Source: Hydractinia symbiolongicarpus
Taxonomy: Eukaryota; Cnidaria; Hydrozoa; Anthoathecata; Hydractiniidae
Assembly (NCBI RefSeq): GCF_029227915.1
Contig: NC_079875.1
Coordinates: 39,887,201-39,951,200, forward strand
Direction: 5' to 3'
Length of the DNA stretch: 64,000 bases
Each line of letters begins with the position of its first letter. Within the stretch, counting starts at the first letter, position 1. Of the stretch, positions 48,511 through 63,300 are shown one piece after another. The notes under the pieces are model-generated. The model was given only the letters and a program-made list of their open reading frames with translations. It was not told the DNA's origin and made no database searches. The position numbers and the translations under genes were made by a program.

Positions 48511-50854
48511 CACACATTCGTACCAACATGTACTTAGCGATATTTTCGTGACATTAAGAAGTTCATCGGTTTCAACAGTGAAACGATTAACTGTGGGACT
48601 TAATTGAACTGACTTTGGACTTTGACCTTATAAATGTGTTAAATGAGACAATTGAACCGCAAGAAATAACATTCTTCTTAATTTGACATGACTGCTGGAA
48701 CTCAGCGATTACACTGGGCGCTGTGGTAGCGCTTTATGGAAAACTTTATATAAATAAGTCATTTTTACTGTGGAACCAATCTTAGCCGTTAACGCGCGCA
48801 GAAGAAATGGAGGCAGTTTCAAAAACTACTTTTTATTGACTTTCTAAATGTATCAGTCCGTGTGAGTTACAACGGTTGCGCCACATATTCGTACCAACAT
48901 GTGTTTAGCGATACTTTTCTGACATTACGAGCTTTCATCGCTTTTAACAGTGAAACGATTGACTGTGGGACTTAATTGAACCGACTTTGGAATTTGAACT
49001 TATAAATGTGATAAATGACACAATTGCACTCCAAGAAAAAACATTCTTCTTATTTTGACATGATTGCTTGAACTCAGCGATTACACTGGGCACTGTGGTA
49101 GCGCGTTATTGAAAACTTTATATGAAAAAGTCATTTTTACTGTGGAACCAATCTTAGCCGTTAACGCGCGTTGAAGAAATGGAGGCAGTTTCAAAAACTA
49201 CATTTTATTAACTTTCTAACGGTATCAGTCCGTGTGAGTTACAACGGTTGCGCAACATATTCGTACCAACATGTGTTTAGCGATACTTTTCTGACATTAC
49301 GAGCTTTCATCGCTTTTAACAGTAAAACGATTGAATGTGGGACTTAATTGAACCGACTTTGGAATTTGTCCTTATAAATGTAATAAATGAGACAATTGCA
49401 CTCCAAGAAATAACATTCTTCTTAATTTGACATGATTGCTGGAACTCAGCTGTTACACTGGGCACTGTAGTAGCGCTTTATTTAAAAATTCAAATAAATA
49501 AGTCATTTTTACTGTGAAACCAATCCTAGCCGATAGCGCGCCCTGTAAAAATAGAGACCGTTTCAAAAACTACATTTTATTGACTTTCTAATGGCAACAG
49601 TCCTTGTGAGTTACAACGACTGCGTTACATGTTCGTACCAACATGTATTCAGCGATATGTTTCTAACATTACGAGGTTTCATCACTTTTAACAGTGAAAC
49701 GATTGACTGTGGGACTTAATTGAACTGACTTTGGACTTTGCCCTTTTAAATGCGATAAATGAGACAATTGGACTCCAAGAATCAACATTCTTCTTAATTT
49801 GACATGATTGCTGGAACTCAGCGATTACACTGGGCGCTGTGGTAGCGCTTTATGGATAACTTTATATAAATAAGTCATTTTTACTGTGGAACCAATCTTA
49901 GCCGTTAACGCGCGCTGAAGAAATGGAGGCAGTTTCAAAAACTACATTTTATTGACTTTCTAACGCTATCAGTCCGTGTGAGTTACAACGGTTGGGCCAC
50001 ATATTCGTACCAACATGTATTCAGCAATATTTTTCTGAAATTACTAGGTTGCATCACTTTTAACAGTGAAACGATTGACTGTGGGACTTAATTGAACTGA
50101 CTTTGGACTTTGACCTTCTAAATGTGATAAATAAGACAATTGGACTCTAAAAAATAACATTTTTCTTAATTTGACATGATTGCTGGAACTCAGCGATTAC
50201 ACTGGGAGCTGTGGTAGAGCTTCATTTAAAAATTTAAATAAATAAGTCATTTTTACTGTGAAACCAATCCTTGCCGTTAGCGCGCGCTGAAGAAATAGAG
50301 ACAGTTTCAAAAACTACATTTTATTGACTTTCTTATGGCAACAGTCCTTGTGAGTTACAACGGCTGCGTCACATGTTCGTACCAACATGTATTCAGCGAT
50401 ATGTTTCTGACATTACGAGGTTTCATCGCTTTTAAGAGTGAAACGATTGACAGTGGGACTTAATATAAATGTGATAAATATCACAATTGAATTCCCAGAA
50501 ATAACATTCTTCTTAATTTGACATGATTGCGGGAACTCAGCGATTTCACTGGGCGCTGTGGTAGCACTTTATTCAATAGTTTAGATAAATAAGCCATTTT
50601 TACTGTGGAACCAATGCTAGCCGTAAGCGCGTGCTCAAGAAGAGGAAACAGTTTCAAAAACTAAATTTCATTGATTTTCTAATGGCATCAATCCTTGTCA
50701 GTAACAACGGTTGCGTAACATATTCGTACCAACATATATTTAGGGATATTTTTCTGACATTACAAATCTTCATCGCTTTTAACAGTAAGACGATTGACTG
50801 TGGGACTTAATTGAACTGACTTTGGACTTTGACCTTCTAAATGTGATTAATAAG

Positions 50855-53110
50855 ACAATTGGACTCCAAGAAATAACATTCTTCTTAATTTGACATGATT
50901 GCTGGAACTCAGCGATTACACTGGGCACTGTGGCAGCGTTTTATTTAAAAATTCAAATAAATAAGTCAATTTTACTGTGAAACCAATCCTAGCCGATAGC
51001 GCGCGCTGAAGAAATAGAGACAATTTCAAAAACTACAATTCATTGACTTTCTAATAGCGACAGTCCTTGTGAGTTACAACGGCTGCGTCACATGTTCGTA
51101 CCAACATGTATTCAGCGATATGTTTCTGACATTACGAGGTTTCATCGCTTTTAAGAGTGAAACGATTGACTGTGGGACTTAATTGAACTGATTTTTGACT
51201 TCGACTTTATAAATGTGATAAATGTAATAATTGAATTCCCAGAAATAACATTCTTCTTAATTTGACATGATTGCGGGAACTCAGCGATTACACTGGGCGC
51301 TGTGGTAGCACTTTATTTAAAAATTTAGATAAATGAGCCATTTTTACTGTGGAACCAATGCTAGCCGTTAGCGCGTGCTGAAGAAGTGGAGACAGTTTCA
51401 AAAACTACATTTCATTGATTTTCTAATAGCATCAATCCTTGTGAGTTACAACGGTTGCGTAACATATTCGTACCAACACATATTTAGCGATATTTTTCTG
51501 ACATTACAAGTTTTCATTGCTTTTAACAGTGAAACGATTGACTCTGGGACTTAATTGAACTGGCTTTGGACTTTGACCTTCTAAATGTGATAAAAAAGAC
51601 AATTGGACTCCAAGAAATAACATTCTTTTTAATTTGACATGACTGCTGGAACTCAGCGATTACACTGGGCGCTATCGTAGCGGTTTATTTAAAACTTTAT
51701 AAAAATAGGTTATTCTTACTGTGGAACCAATCCTAGCCGTTAGCGCGCTGAAGAAATAGAGACAGTTTCAAAAATTACATTTCATTGACTTTCTAATGGC
51801 AACAGTCCTTGTGAGTTACAACGGTTGGGTCACATATTCGTACCAACATGTATTTAGCGATATTTTTCTGATATTACTAGGTTGCATCGCTTTTAAGAAT
51901 GAAACGATTGACTGTGGGACTTAATTGAGCTAACTTTGGACTGTCACCTGATAAATGTGATAAATGAGACAATTGGACTCCAAGAAATAACATTCTTCTT
52001 AATTTGACATGATTGCTGGAACTCAGCGATTACACTGGGCACTGTGGCAGCGTTTTATTTAAAAATTCAAATAAATAAGTCAATTTTACTGTGAAACCAA
52101 TCCTAGCCGATAGCGCGCGCTGAAGAAATAGAGACAATTTCAAAAACTACAATTCATTGACTTTCTAATAGCGACAGTCCTTGTGAGTTACAACGGCTGC
52201 GTCACATGTTCGTACCAACATGTATTCAGCGATATGTTTCTGACATTACGAGGTTTCATCGCTTTTAAGAGTGAAACGATTGACTGTGGGACTTAATTGA
52301 ACTGATTTTTGACTTCGACTTTATAAATGTGATAAATGTAATAATTGAATTCCCAGAAATAACATTCTTCTTAATTTGACATGATTGCGGGAACTCAGCG
52401 ATTACACTGGGCGCTGTGGTAGCACTTTATTTAAAAATTTAGATAAATGAGCCATTTTTACTGTGGAACCAATGCTAGCCGTTAGCGCGTGCTGAAGAAG
52501 TGGAGACAGTTTCAAAAACTACATTTCATTGATTTTCTAATAGCATCAATCCTTGTGAGTTACAACGGTTGCGTAACATATTCGTACCAACACATATTTA
52601 GCGATATTTTTCTGACATTACAAGTTTTCATTGCTTTTAACAGTGAAACGATTGACTCTGGGACTTAATTGAACTGGCTTTGGACTTTGACCTTCTAAAT
52701 GTGATAAAAAAGACAATTGGACTCCAAGAAATAACATTCTTTTTAATTTGACATGACTGCTGGAACTCAGCGATTACACTGGGCGCTATCGTAGCGGTTT
52801 ATTTAAAACTTTATAAAAATAGGTTATTCTTACTGTGGAACCAATCCTAGCCGTTAGCGCGCTGAAGAAATAGAGACAGTTTCAAAAATTACATTTCATT
52901 GACTTTCTAATGGCAACAGTCCTTGTGAGTTACAACGGTTGGGTCACATATTCGTACCAACATGTATTTAGCGATATTTTTCTGATATTACTAGGTTGCA
53001 TCGCTTTTAAGAATGAAACGATTGACTGTGGGACTTAATTGAGCTAACTTTGGACTGTCACCTGATAAATGTGATAAATGAGACAATTGGACTCCAAGAA
53101 ATAACATTCT
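50855..53110 (+). repeat. Higher-order repeat, 1114 bp (three monomers) with A/B mosaic, two copies
   Basis: Copies at about 50855-51968 and 51969-53082 match at 1114 bp: CTGTGGCAGCG at about 50928 and 52042, CTATCGTAGCGG at about 51672 and 52786, and TTTTAAGAATGAAACG at about 51891 and 53005. Each copy holds two and a half B monomers and then switches to family A sequence (GTTGGGTCACATATTCG, TTGCATCGC, CTGATAAATGTG) for about 170 bp. After copy 2 the array stays in family A. So the A/B switch point was duplicated together with its surroundings. Confidence 0.88.
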
Positions 53111-53829
53111 TGTTAATTTGACGTGATTGCCGGAACTCAGAGATTACACTGGGCACTGTGGTAGCGCTTCATTTAAAAATTAAGATACAAAAAGTCATTT
53201 TTTTATTGTGGGACCAATCCTAGCCGTTATCGCGCGCTAAAGAAATAGCGACAGCTCCAAGAACTACATTTCATTGACTTTCTAACGGTGTCAGTCCGTT
53301 TGAGTTGCAACGGTTGGGTCACATATTCGTACCAACATGTATTTAGCGATATTTTTCTGATATTACTAGGTTGCATCGCTTTTAACAATGAAACGATTGA
53401 CTGTGGGACTTAATTGAGCTAACTTTGGACTGTCATCTGATAAATGTGATAAATGAGACAATTGGACTCCAAGAAATAACATTCTTGTTAATTTGACGTG
53501 ATTGCCGGAACTCAGAGATTACACTGGGCACTGTGGTAGCGCTTCATTTAAAAATTAAGATACAAAAAGTCATTTTTTTATTGTGGGACCAATCCTAGCC
53601 GTTATTGCGCGCTAAAGAAATAGCGACAGTTTCAAGAACTACATTTCATTGACTTTCTAACGGTGTCAGTCCGCTTGAGTTACTACGGTTGGGTCACATA
53701 TTCGTACCAACATGTATTTAGCGATATTTTTCTGATATTACTAGGTTGCATCGCTTTTAACTATGAAACGATTGACTGTGGGACTTAATTGAGCTAACTC
53801 TTGACTGTCACCTGATAAATGTGATAAAA

Positions 53830-56080
53830 GAGACAATTGGACTCCAAGAAAACACATTCTTCTTAAATTGACATGATTGCCGAAACTCAGCGATTACACT
53901 GGGCTCTGTGGTAGCGTTTCAATTAAGAATTAAGATAAAAAGTCATTTTTTTTTGCGGGACCAATCCTAGCCAATATCTCGCGCTGAAGAAATAGCGGCA
54001 GTTTCAAAAACTACATTTCATTGACTTTCTAACAGTGTCAGTCCGTTTGAGTTACTACGGTTGGGTCACATATTCGTACCAACATGTATTTAGCGATATT
54101 TTTCTGATATTACTAGGTTGCATCGCTTTTAACAATGAAACGATTGACTGTGGGTCTTAATTGAGCTAACTTTGGACTGTCACCTGATAAATGTGATAAA
54201 TGAGACAATTGGACTCCAAGAAATAACATTCTTGTTAATTTGACGTGATTGCCGGAACTCAGCGATTACACTGGGCACTGTGGTAGCGCTTCATTTAAAG
54301 ATTAAGATACAAAAAGTCATTTTTTTATTGTGGGACCAATCCTAGCCATTATCTCGCGCTGAAGAAATAGCGGCAGTTTCAAAAACTACATTTCATTGAC
54401 TTTCTAACGGTGTCAGTCTGTTTGATTTACAACGGTTGGGTCACATATTCGTACCAACATGTATTTAGCGATATTTTTCTGATATTACTAGGTTGCATCG
54501 CTTTTAACAATGAAACGATTGACTGTGGGACTTAATTGAGCTAACTTTGGACTGTCACCTGATAAATGTGATAAGTGAGACAATTGGACTCCAAGAAATA
54601 ACATTCTTGTTAATTTGACGTGATTGCCGGAACTCAGAGATTACACTGGGCACTGTGGTAGCGCTTCATTTAAAAATTAAGATACAAAAAGTCATTTTTT
54701 TATTGTGGGACCAATCCTAGCCGTTATCGCGCGCTAAAGAAATAGCGACAGTTTCAAGAACTACATTTCATTGACTTTCTAACAATGTCAGTCCTTTTGA
54801 GTTACTACGGTTGGGTCACATATTCGTACCAACATGTATTTAGCGATATTTTTCTGATATTACTAGGTTGCATCGCTTTTAACTATGAAACGATTGACTG
54901 TGGGACTTAATTGAGCTAACTTTGGACTGTGACCTGATAAATGTGATAAAAGAGACAATTGGACTCCAAGAAAACACATTCTTCTTAAATTGACATGATT
55001 GCCGAAACTCAGCGATTACACTGGGCTCTGTGGTAGCGCTTCAATTAAGAATTAAGATAAAAAAGTCATTTTTTTTGCGGGACCAATCCTAGCCATTATC
55101 TCGCGCTGAAGAAATAGCGGCAGTTTCAAAAACTACATTTCATTGACTTTCTAACAGTGTCAGTCCGTTTGAGTTACTACGGTTGGGTCACATATTCGTA
55201 CCAACATGTATTTAGCGATATTTTTCTGATATTACTAGGTTGCATCGCTTTTAACAATGAAACGATTGACTGTGGGTCTTAATTGAGCTAACTTTGGACT
55301 GTCACCTGATAAATGTGATAAATGAGACAATTGGACTCCAAGAAATAACATTCTTGTTAATTTGACGTGATTGCCGGAACTCAGCGATTACACTGGGCAC
55401 TGTGGTAGCGCTTCATTTAAAGATTAAGATACAAAAAGTCATTTTTTTATTGTGGGACCAATCCTAGCCATTATCTCGCGCTGAAGAAATAGCGGCAGTT
55501 TCAAAAACTACATTTCATTGACTTTCTAACAGTGTCAGTCCGTTTGAGTTACTACGGTTGGGTCACATATTCGTACCAACATGTATTTAGCGATATTTTT
55601 CTGATATTACTAGGTTGCATCGCTTTTAACAATGAAACGATTGACTGTGGGTCTTAATTGAGCTAACTTTGGACTGTCACCTGATAAATGTGATAAATGA
55701 GACAATTGGACTCCAAGAAATAACATTCTTGTTAATTTGACGTGATTGCCGGAACTCAGCGATTACACTGGGCACTGTGGTAGCGCTTCATTTAAAAATT
55801 AAGATAAAAAAGTCATTTTTTTATTGTGGGACCAATCCTAGCCATTATCTCGCGCTGAAGAAATAGCGGCAGTTTCAAAAACTACATTTCATTGACTTTC
55901 TAACGGTGTCAGTCTGTTTGATTTACAACGGTTGGGTCACATATTCGCACCAACATGTATTTAGCGATATTTTTCTGATATTACTAGGTTGCATCGCTTT
56001 TAACAATGAAACGATTGACTGTGGGACTTAATTGAGCTAACTTTGGACTGTCACCTGATAAATGTGATAAATGAGACAAT
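53830..56080 (+). repeat. Higher-order repeat, about 1122 bp, with an extra monomer in the second copy
   Basis: AACACATTCTTCTTAAATTG at 53851 and 54973 (offset 1122), followed in each case by GCGGGACCAATCC without the full T7-ATTG stretch and then by a GTGGGTCTTAATTG monomer (about 54151 and 55273). The second copy has one more GTGGGTCTT monomer at about 55648, so the period has drifted by a single-monomer duplication. Confidence 0.7.
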
Positions 56081-58049
56081 TGGACTCCAAGAAATAACAT
56101 TCTTGTTAATTTGACATGATTGCCGAAACTCAGCGATTACACTGGGCTCTGTGGTAGCGCTTCAATTAAGAATTAAGATAAAAAAGTCATTTTTTTTGCG
56201 GGACCAATCCTAGCCATTATCTCGCGCTGAAGAAATAGCGGCAGTTTCAAAAACTACATTTCATTGACTTTCTAACAGTGTCAGTCCGTTTGAGTTACAA
56301 CGGTTGTGTCACATATTCGTACCAACATGTATATAGCGATATTTTTCTGATATTACTAGGTTGCATCGCTTTTAACAATGAAACGATTGACTGTGGGACT
56401 TAATTGAGCTAACTTTGGACTGTCACCTGATAAATGTGATAAATGAGACAATTGGACTCCAAGAAATAACATTCTTGTTAATTTGACGTGATTGCCGGAA
56501 CTCAGCGATTACACTGGGCACTGTGGTAGCGCTTCATTTAAAAATTAAGATACAAAAAGTCATTTTTTTTATTGTGGGACCAATCCTAGCCATAATCTCG
56601 CGCTGAAGAAGTAGCGGCAGTTTCAAAAACTACATTTCATTGAATTTCTAACGGTGTCAGTCCGTTTGAGTTACAACGGTTGGGTCACATATTCGTACCA
56701 ACATGTATTTAGCGATATTTTTCTGATATTACAAGGTTGCATCGCTTTTAACAATGAAACGATTGACTGTGGGACGTAATTGAGCTAACTTTGGACTGTC
56801 ACCTGATAAATGTGATAAATGAGACAAGTGGACTCCAAGAAAACACATTCTTCTTAAATTGACATGATTGCCGAAACTCAGCGATTACACTGGGCTCTGT
56901 GGTAGCGCTTCATTTAAAAATTAAGATACAAAAAGTCATTTTTTTATTGTGGGACTAATCCTAGCCGTTATCGCGTGCTAAAGAAATAGCGACAGTTTCA
57001 AAAACTACATTTCATTGACTTTCTAACAGTGTCAGTCCGTTTGAGTTACAACGGTTGCGTCACATATTCGTACCAACATGTATTTAGCGATATTTTTCTG
57101 ATATTACTAGGTTGCATCGCTTTTAACTATGAAACGATTGACTGTGGGACTTAATTGAGCTAACTTTGGACTGTGACCTGATAAATGTGATAAAAGAGAC
57201 AATTGGACTCCAAGAAAACACATTCTTCTTAAATTGACATGATTGCCGAAACTCAGCGATTACACTGGGCTCTGTGGTAGCGCTTCAATTAAGAATTAAG
57301 ATAAAAAAGTCAATTTTTTTTGCGGGACCAATCCTAGCCTTTATCTCGCGCTGAAGAAATAGCGGCAGTTTCAAAAACTACATTTCATTGACTTTCTAAC
57401 AGTGTCAGTCCGTTTGAGTTACAACGGTTGTGTCACATATTCGTACCAACATGTATATAGCGATATTTTTCTGATATTACTAGGTTGCATCGCTTTTAAC
57501 AATGAAACGATTGACTGTAGGACTTAATTGAGCTAACTTTGGACTGTCACCTGATAAATGTGATAAATGAGACAATTGGACTCCAAGAAATAACATTCTT
57601 GTTAATTTGACGTGATTGCCGGAACTCAGCGATTACACTGGGCACTGTGGTAGCGCTTCATTTAAAAATTAAGATACAAAAAGTCATTTTTTTTATTGTG
57701 GGACCAATCCTAGCCATTATCTCGCGCTGAAGAAGTAGCGGCAGTTTCAAAAACTACATTTCATTGACTTTCTAACGGTGTCAGTCCGTTTGAGTTACAA
57801 CGGTTGGGTCACACATTCGTACCAACATGTATTTAGCGATATTTTTCTGATATTACAAGGTAGCATCGCTTTTAACAATGAAACGATTGACTGTGGGACG
57901 TAATTGAGCTAACTTTGGACTGTCACCTGATAAATGTGATAAATGAGACAATTGGACTCCAAGAAAACACATTCTTCTTAAATTGACATGATTGCCGAAA
58001 CTCAGCAATTACACTGGGCTCTGTGGTGGCGCTTCATTTAAAAATTAAG

Positions 58050-60390
58050 ATACAAAAAGTCAGTTTTTTATTGTGGGACCAATCCTAGCCGTTATCGCGC
58101 GCTAAAGAAATAGCGACAGTTTCAAAAACTACATTTCATTGACTTTCTAACAGTGTCAGTCCGTTTGAGTTACAACGGTTGTGTCACATATTCGTACCAA
58201 CATGTATATAGCGATATTTTTCTGATATTACTAGGTTGCATCGCTTTTAACAATGAAACGATTGACTGTGGGACTTAATTGAGCTAACTTTGGACTGTCA
58301 CCTGATAAATGTGATAAATGAGACAATTGGACTCCAAGAAATAACATTCTTGTTAATTTCACGTGATTGCCGGAACTCAGCGATTACACTGGGCACTGTG
58401 GTAGCGCTTCATTTAAAAATTAAGATACAAAAAGTCATTTTTTTATTGTGGGACCAATCCTAGCCATTATCTCGCGCTGAAGAAGTAGCGGCAGTTTCAA
58501 AAACTAAATTTCATTGACTTTCTAACGGTGTCAGTCCGTTTGAGTTCCAACGGTTGGGTCACACATTCGTACCAACATGTATTTAGCGATATTTTTCTGA
58601 TATTACAAGGTTGCATCGCTTTTAACAATGAAACGATTGACTGTGGGACGTAATTGAGCTAACTTTGGACTGTCACCTGATAAATGTGATAAATGAGACA
58701 ATTGGACTCCAACAAAACACATTCTTCTTAAATTGACATGATTGCCGAAACTCAGCGATTACACTGGGCTCTGTGGTAGCGCTTCATTTAAAAATTAAGA
58801 TACAAAAAGTCATTTTTTTATTGTGGGACCAATCCTAGCCGTTATCGCGCGCTAAAGAAATAGCGACAGTTTCAAAAACTACATTTCATTGACTTTCTAA
58901 CAGTGTCAGTCCGTTTGAGTTACAACGGTTGGGTCACATATTCGTACCAACATGTATTTAGCGATATTTTTCTGATATTACTAGGTTGCATCGCTTTTAA
59001 CAATGAAACGATTGACTGTGGGTCTTAATTGAGCTAACTTTGGACTGTCACCTGATAAATGTGATAAATGAGACAATTGGACTCCAAGAAATAACATTCT
59101 TGTTAATTTGACGTGATTGCCGGAACTCAGCGATTACACTGGGCACTGTGGTAGCGCTTCATTTAAAAATTAAGATACAAAAAGTCATTTTTTTATTGTG
59201 GGACCAATCCTAGCCATTATCTCGCGCTGAAGAAATAGCGGCAGTTTCAAAAACTACATTTCATTGACTTTCTAACGGTGTCAGTCCGTTTGAGTTACAA
59301 CGGTTGGGTCACATATTCGTACCAACATGTATTTAGCGATATTTTTCTGATATTACTAGGTTGCATCGCTTTTAACAATGAAACGATTGACTGTGGGACT
59401 TAATTGAGCTAACTTTGGACTGTCACCTGATAAATGTGATAAATGAGACAATTGGACTGCAAGAAAAAACATTCTTGTTAATTTGACGTGATTGCCGGAA
59501 CTCAGAGATTACACTGGGCACTGTGGTAGCGCTTCATTTAAAAATTAAGATACAAAAAGTCATTTTTTTATTGTGGGACCAATCCTAGCCGTTATCGCGC
59601 GCTAAAGAAATAGCGACAGTTTCAAGAACTACATTTCATTGACTTTCTAACAGTGTCAGTCCGTTTGAGTTACAACGGTTGGGTCACATATTCGTACCAA
59701 CATGTATTTAGCGATATTTTTCTGATATTACTAGGTTGCATCGCTTTTAACAATGAAACGATTGACTGTGGGTCTTAATTGAGCTAACTTTGGACTGTCA
59801 CCTGATAAATGTGATAAATGAGACAATTGGACTCCAAGAAATAACATTCTTGTTAATTTGACGTGATTGCCGGAACTCAGCGATTACACTGGGCACTGTG
59901 GTAGCGCTTCATTTAAAAATTAAGATACAAAAAGTCATTTTTTTATTGTGGGACCAATCCTAGCCATTATCTCGCGCTGAAGAAATAGCGGCAGTTTCAA
60001 AAACTACATTTCATTGACTTTCTAACGGTGTCAGTCCGTTTGAGTTACAACGGTTGGGTCACATATTCGTACCAACATGTATTTAGCGATATTTTTCTGA
60101 TATTACTAGGTTGCATCGCTTTTAACAATGAAACGATTGACTGTGGGACTTAATTGAGCTAACTTTGGACTGTCACCTGATAAATGTGATAAATGAGACA
60201 ATTGGACTGCAAGAAAAAACATTCTTGTTAATTTGACGTGATTGCCGGAACTCAGAGATTACACTGGGCACTGTGGTAGCGCTTCATTTAAAAATTAAGA
60301 TACAAAAAGTCATTTTTTTATTGTGGGACCAATCCTAGCCGTTATCGCGCGCTAAAGAAATAGCGCCAGTTTCAAGAACTACATTTCATT
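58050..60390 (+). repeat. Higher-order repeat, 750 bp (two monomers), about three copies
   Basis: TACAAAAAGTCA followed by the GTTATCGCGCGC monomer starts at 58051, 58801, 59551 and 60301, exactly 750 bp apart. It alternates with a CCATTATCTCGCGC monomer. GGTCTTAATT at 59021 and 59771, and ATTGGACTGCAAG at 59451 and 60201, confirm the offset for the last two copies. The first copy is more diverged (TGTATATAGCG, CAGTTTTTTATTG). Confidence 0.85.
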
Positions 60391-63300
60391 GACTTTCTGA
60401 CGGTGTCAGTCCGTTTGAGTTACAACGGTTGGGTCACATATTCGTACCAACATGTATTTAGCGATTTTTTTCTGATATTACTAGGTTGCATCGCTTTTAA
60501 CAATGAAACGATTGACTGTGGGACTTAATTGAGCTAACTTTGGACTGTGACCTGATAAATGTGATAAATGAGACAATTGGACTCCAAGAAAACACATTCT
60601 TCTTAAATTGACATGATTGCCGAAACTCAGCGATTACACTGGGCTCTGTGGTAGCGCTTCAATTAAGAATTAAGATAAAAAAGTCATTTTTTTTTGCGGG
60701 ACCAATCCTAGCCATTATCTCGCGCTGAAGAAATAGCGGCAGTTTCAAAAACTACATTTCATTGACTTTCTAACAGTGTCAGTCCGTTTGAGTTACAACG
60801 GTTGTGTCACATATTCGTACCAACATGTATATAGCGATATTTTTCTGATATTACTAGGTTGCATCGCTTTTAACAATGAAACGATTGACTGTGGGACTTA
60901 ATTGAGCTAACTTTGGACTGTCACCTGATAAATGTGATAAATGAGACAATTGGACTCCAAGAAATAACATTCTTGTTAATTTGACGTGATTGCCGGAACT
61001 CAGCGATTACACTGGGCACTGTGGTAGCGCTTCATTTAAAAATTAAGATACAAAAAGTCATTTTTTTTATTGTGGGACCAATCCTAGCCATTATCTCGCG
61101 CTAAAGAAGTACCGGCAGTTTCAAAAACTACATTTCATTGACTTTCTAACGGTGTCAGTCCGTTTGAGTTACAACGGTTGGGTCACATATTCGTACCAAC
61201 ATGTATTTAGCGATATTTTTCTAATATTACAAGGTTGCATCGCTTTTAACAATGAAACGATTGACTGTGGGACGTAATTGAGCTAACTTTGGACTGTCAC
61301 CTGATAAATGTGATAAATGAGACAATTGGACTCCAAGAAATAACATTCTTGTTAATTTGACGTGATTGCCGGAACTCAGCGATTACACTGGGCACTGTGG
61401 TAGCGCTTCATTTAAAAATTAAGATACAAAAAGTCATTTTTTTATTGTGGGACCAATCCTAGCCGGTATCGCGCGCTAAAGAAATAGCGACAGTTTCAAG
61501 AACTACATTTCATTGACTTTCTAACGGTGTCAGTCCGTTTGAGTTACTACAGTTGGGTCACATATTCGTACCAACATGTATTTAGCGATATTTTTATGAT
61601 ATTACTAGGTTGCATCGCTTTTAACTATGAAACGATTGACTGTGGGACTTAATTGAGCTAACTTTGGACTGTCAGCTGATAAATGTGATAAATGAGACAA
61701 TTGTTCTCCAAGAAATAACATTCTTGTTAATTTGGCGTGATTGCCGGAACTCAGCGATTACACTGGGCACTGTGGTAGCGCTTCATTTGAAAATTAAGAT
61801 ACAAAAAGTCATTTTTTTATTGTGGAACCAATCCTAGCCGTTATCGCGCGTTAAAGAAATAGCGACAGTTTCAAGATCTACATTTCATTGACTTTCTAAC
61901 GGTGTCAGTCCGTTTGAGTTTCAACGGTTGGGTCACATATTCGTACCAACATGTATTTAGTGATATTTCTCTGATATTACTACGTTGCATCGCTTTTAAC
62001 TATGAAACGATTAACTGTGGGACTTAATTGAGCTAACTTTGGACTGTCACCTGATAAATGTGATAAATGAGACAATTGGACTCCAAGAAATAACATTCTT
62101 GTTAATTTGACGTGAATGCCGGAACTCAGCGATTACACTGGGCACTGTGGTAGCGCTTCATTTAAAAATTAAGATTCAAAAAGTCATTTTTTTATTGTGG
62201 GACCAATCCTAGCCATTATCTCGCGCTGAAGAAGTAGCGGCAGTTTCAAAAACTACATTTAATTGACTTTCTAACGCTGTCAGTCCGTTTGAGTTACAAC
62301 GGTTGGGTCACATATTCGTACCAACATGTATATAGCGATATTTTTCTGATATTACAAGGTTGCATCGCTTTTAACAATGAAACGATTGACTGTGGGACGT
62401 AATTGAGCTAACTTTGGACTGACACCTGATAAATGTGATAAATGAGACAATTGGACTCCAAGAAATAACATTCTTGTTAACTTGACGTGATTACCGGAAC
62501 TCAGCGATTGCACTGGGCACTGGGGTAGCCCTTCATTTAAAAATTAAGCTAAAAAAAGTCATTTTTTTACTGTGGGACCTATCGTAGCCGTTAGCGCGCG
62601 TTGAAAAAAAAGCGACAGTTTCAAAAACTACATTTCATTGACTTTTTAACGGTGTCAGTCCGTTTGAGTTACAACGGTTAAGTCACATATTCGTACCAAC
62701 ATGTATTTAACGATATTTTTCTGATATTACTAGGTTGCATCGCTTTTAACTATGAAACCATTGACTGTGGGACTTAATTAAGCTAACTTTGGACTGTCAC
62801 CTGATAAATGTGATAAAAGAGACAATTGGACTCCAAGAAAAAACATTCTTCTTAATTTGACATGATTGCCGAAACTCAGCGATTACACTGGGCTCTGTGG
62901 TAGCGCTTCATTTAAGAATTATGATAAAAAAAGTCATTTTATTATTGTGGGACCAATCCTAGCCATTATCGCGCGCTGAGGAAATAGCGACAGTTTCAAA
63001 AACTACATTTCATTGACTTTCTAACGGTGTCAGTCCGTTTGAGTTTCAACGGTTGTGTCACATATTCGTACCAACATGTAATTAGCGATATTTTTCTGAT
63101 ATTACTAGGTTGCATCGCTTTTAACAATGAAACGATTGACTGTGGGACTTAATTGAGCTAACTTTGGACTGTCACCTTATAAATGTGATAAACGAGACAA
63201 TTGGACTCCAAGAAATAACATTCTTGTTATTTTGACGTGATTGCCAGAACTCAGCGATTACACTGGGCACTGTGGTAGTGCTTCATTTAAAAATTAAGAT

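Larger units (their letters stand above)
34926..51820 (+). repeat. Satellite array, family B, block 2
   Basis: About 45 monomers near 372 bp with the family B features, and subtypes that alternate regularly: TTTAAAACTTTGTAGAAATAGG with CGCTGAACAAATAG; AATACACTGCAAGCTGTGG; GGTGGCGCTTTATTG; CTGCGTCACATGTTCG. Large parts are higher-order repeats with periods of 1115, 1858 and 1291 bp, listed separately. Five half-length monomers occur. The end passes through mosaic B/A monomers between 51810 and 53110. I see no genes. Confidence 0.95.
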
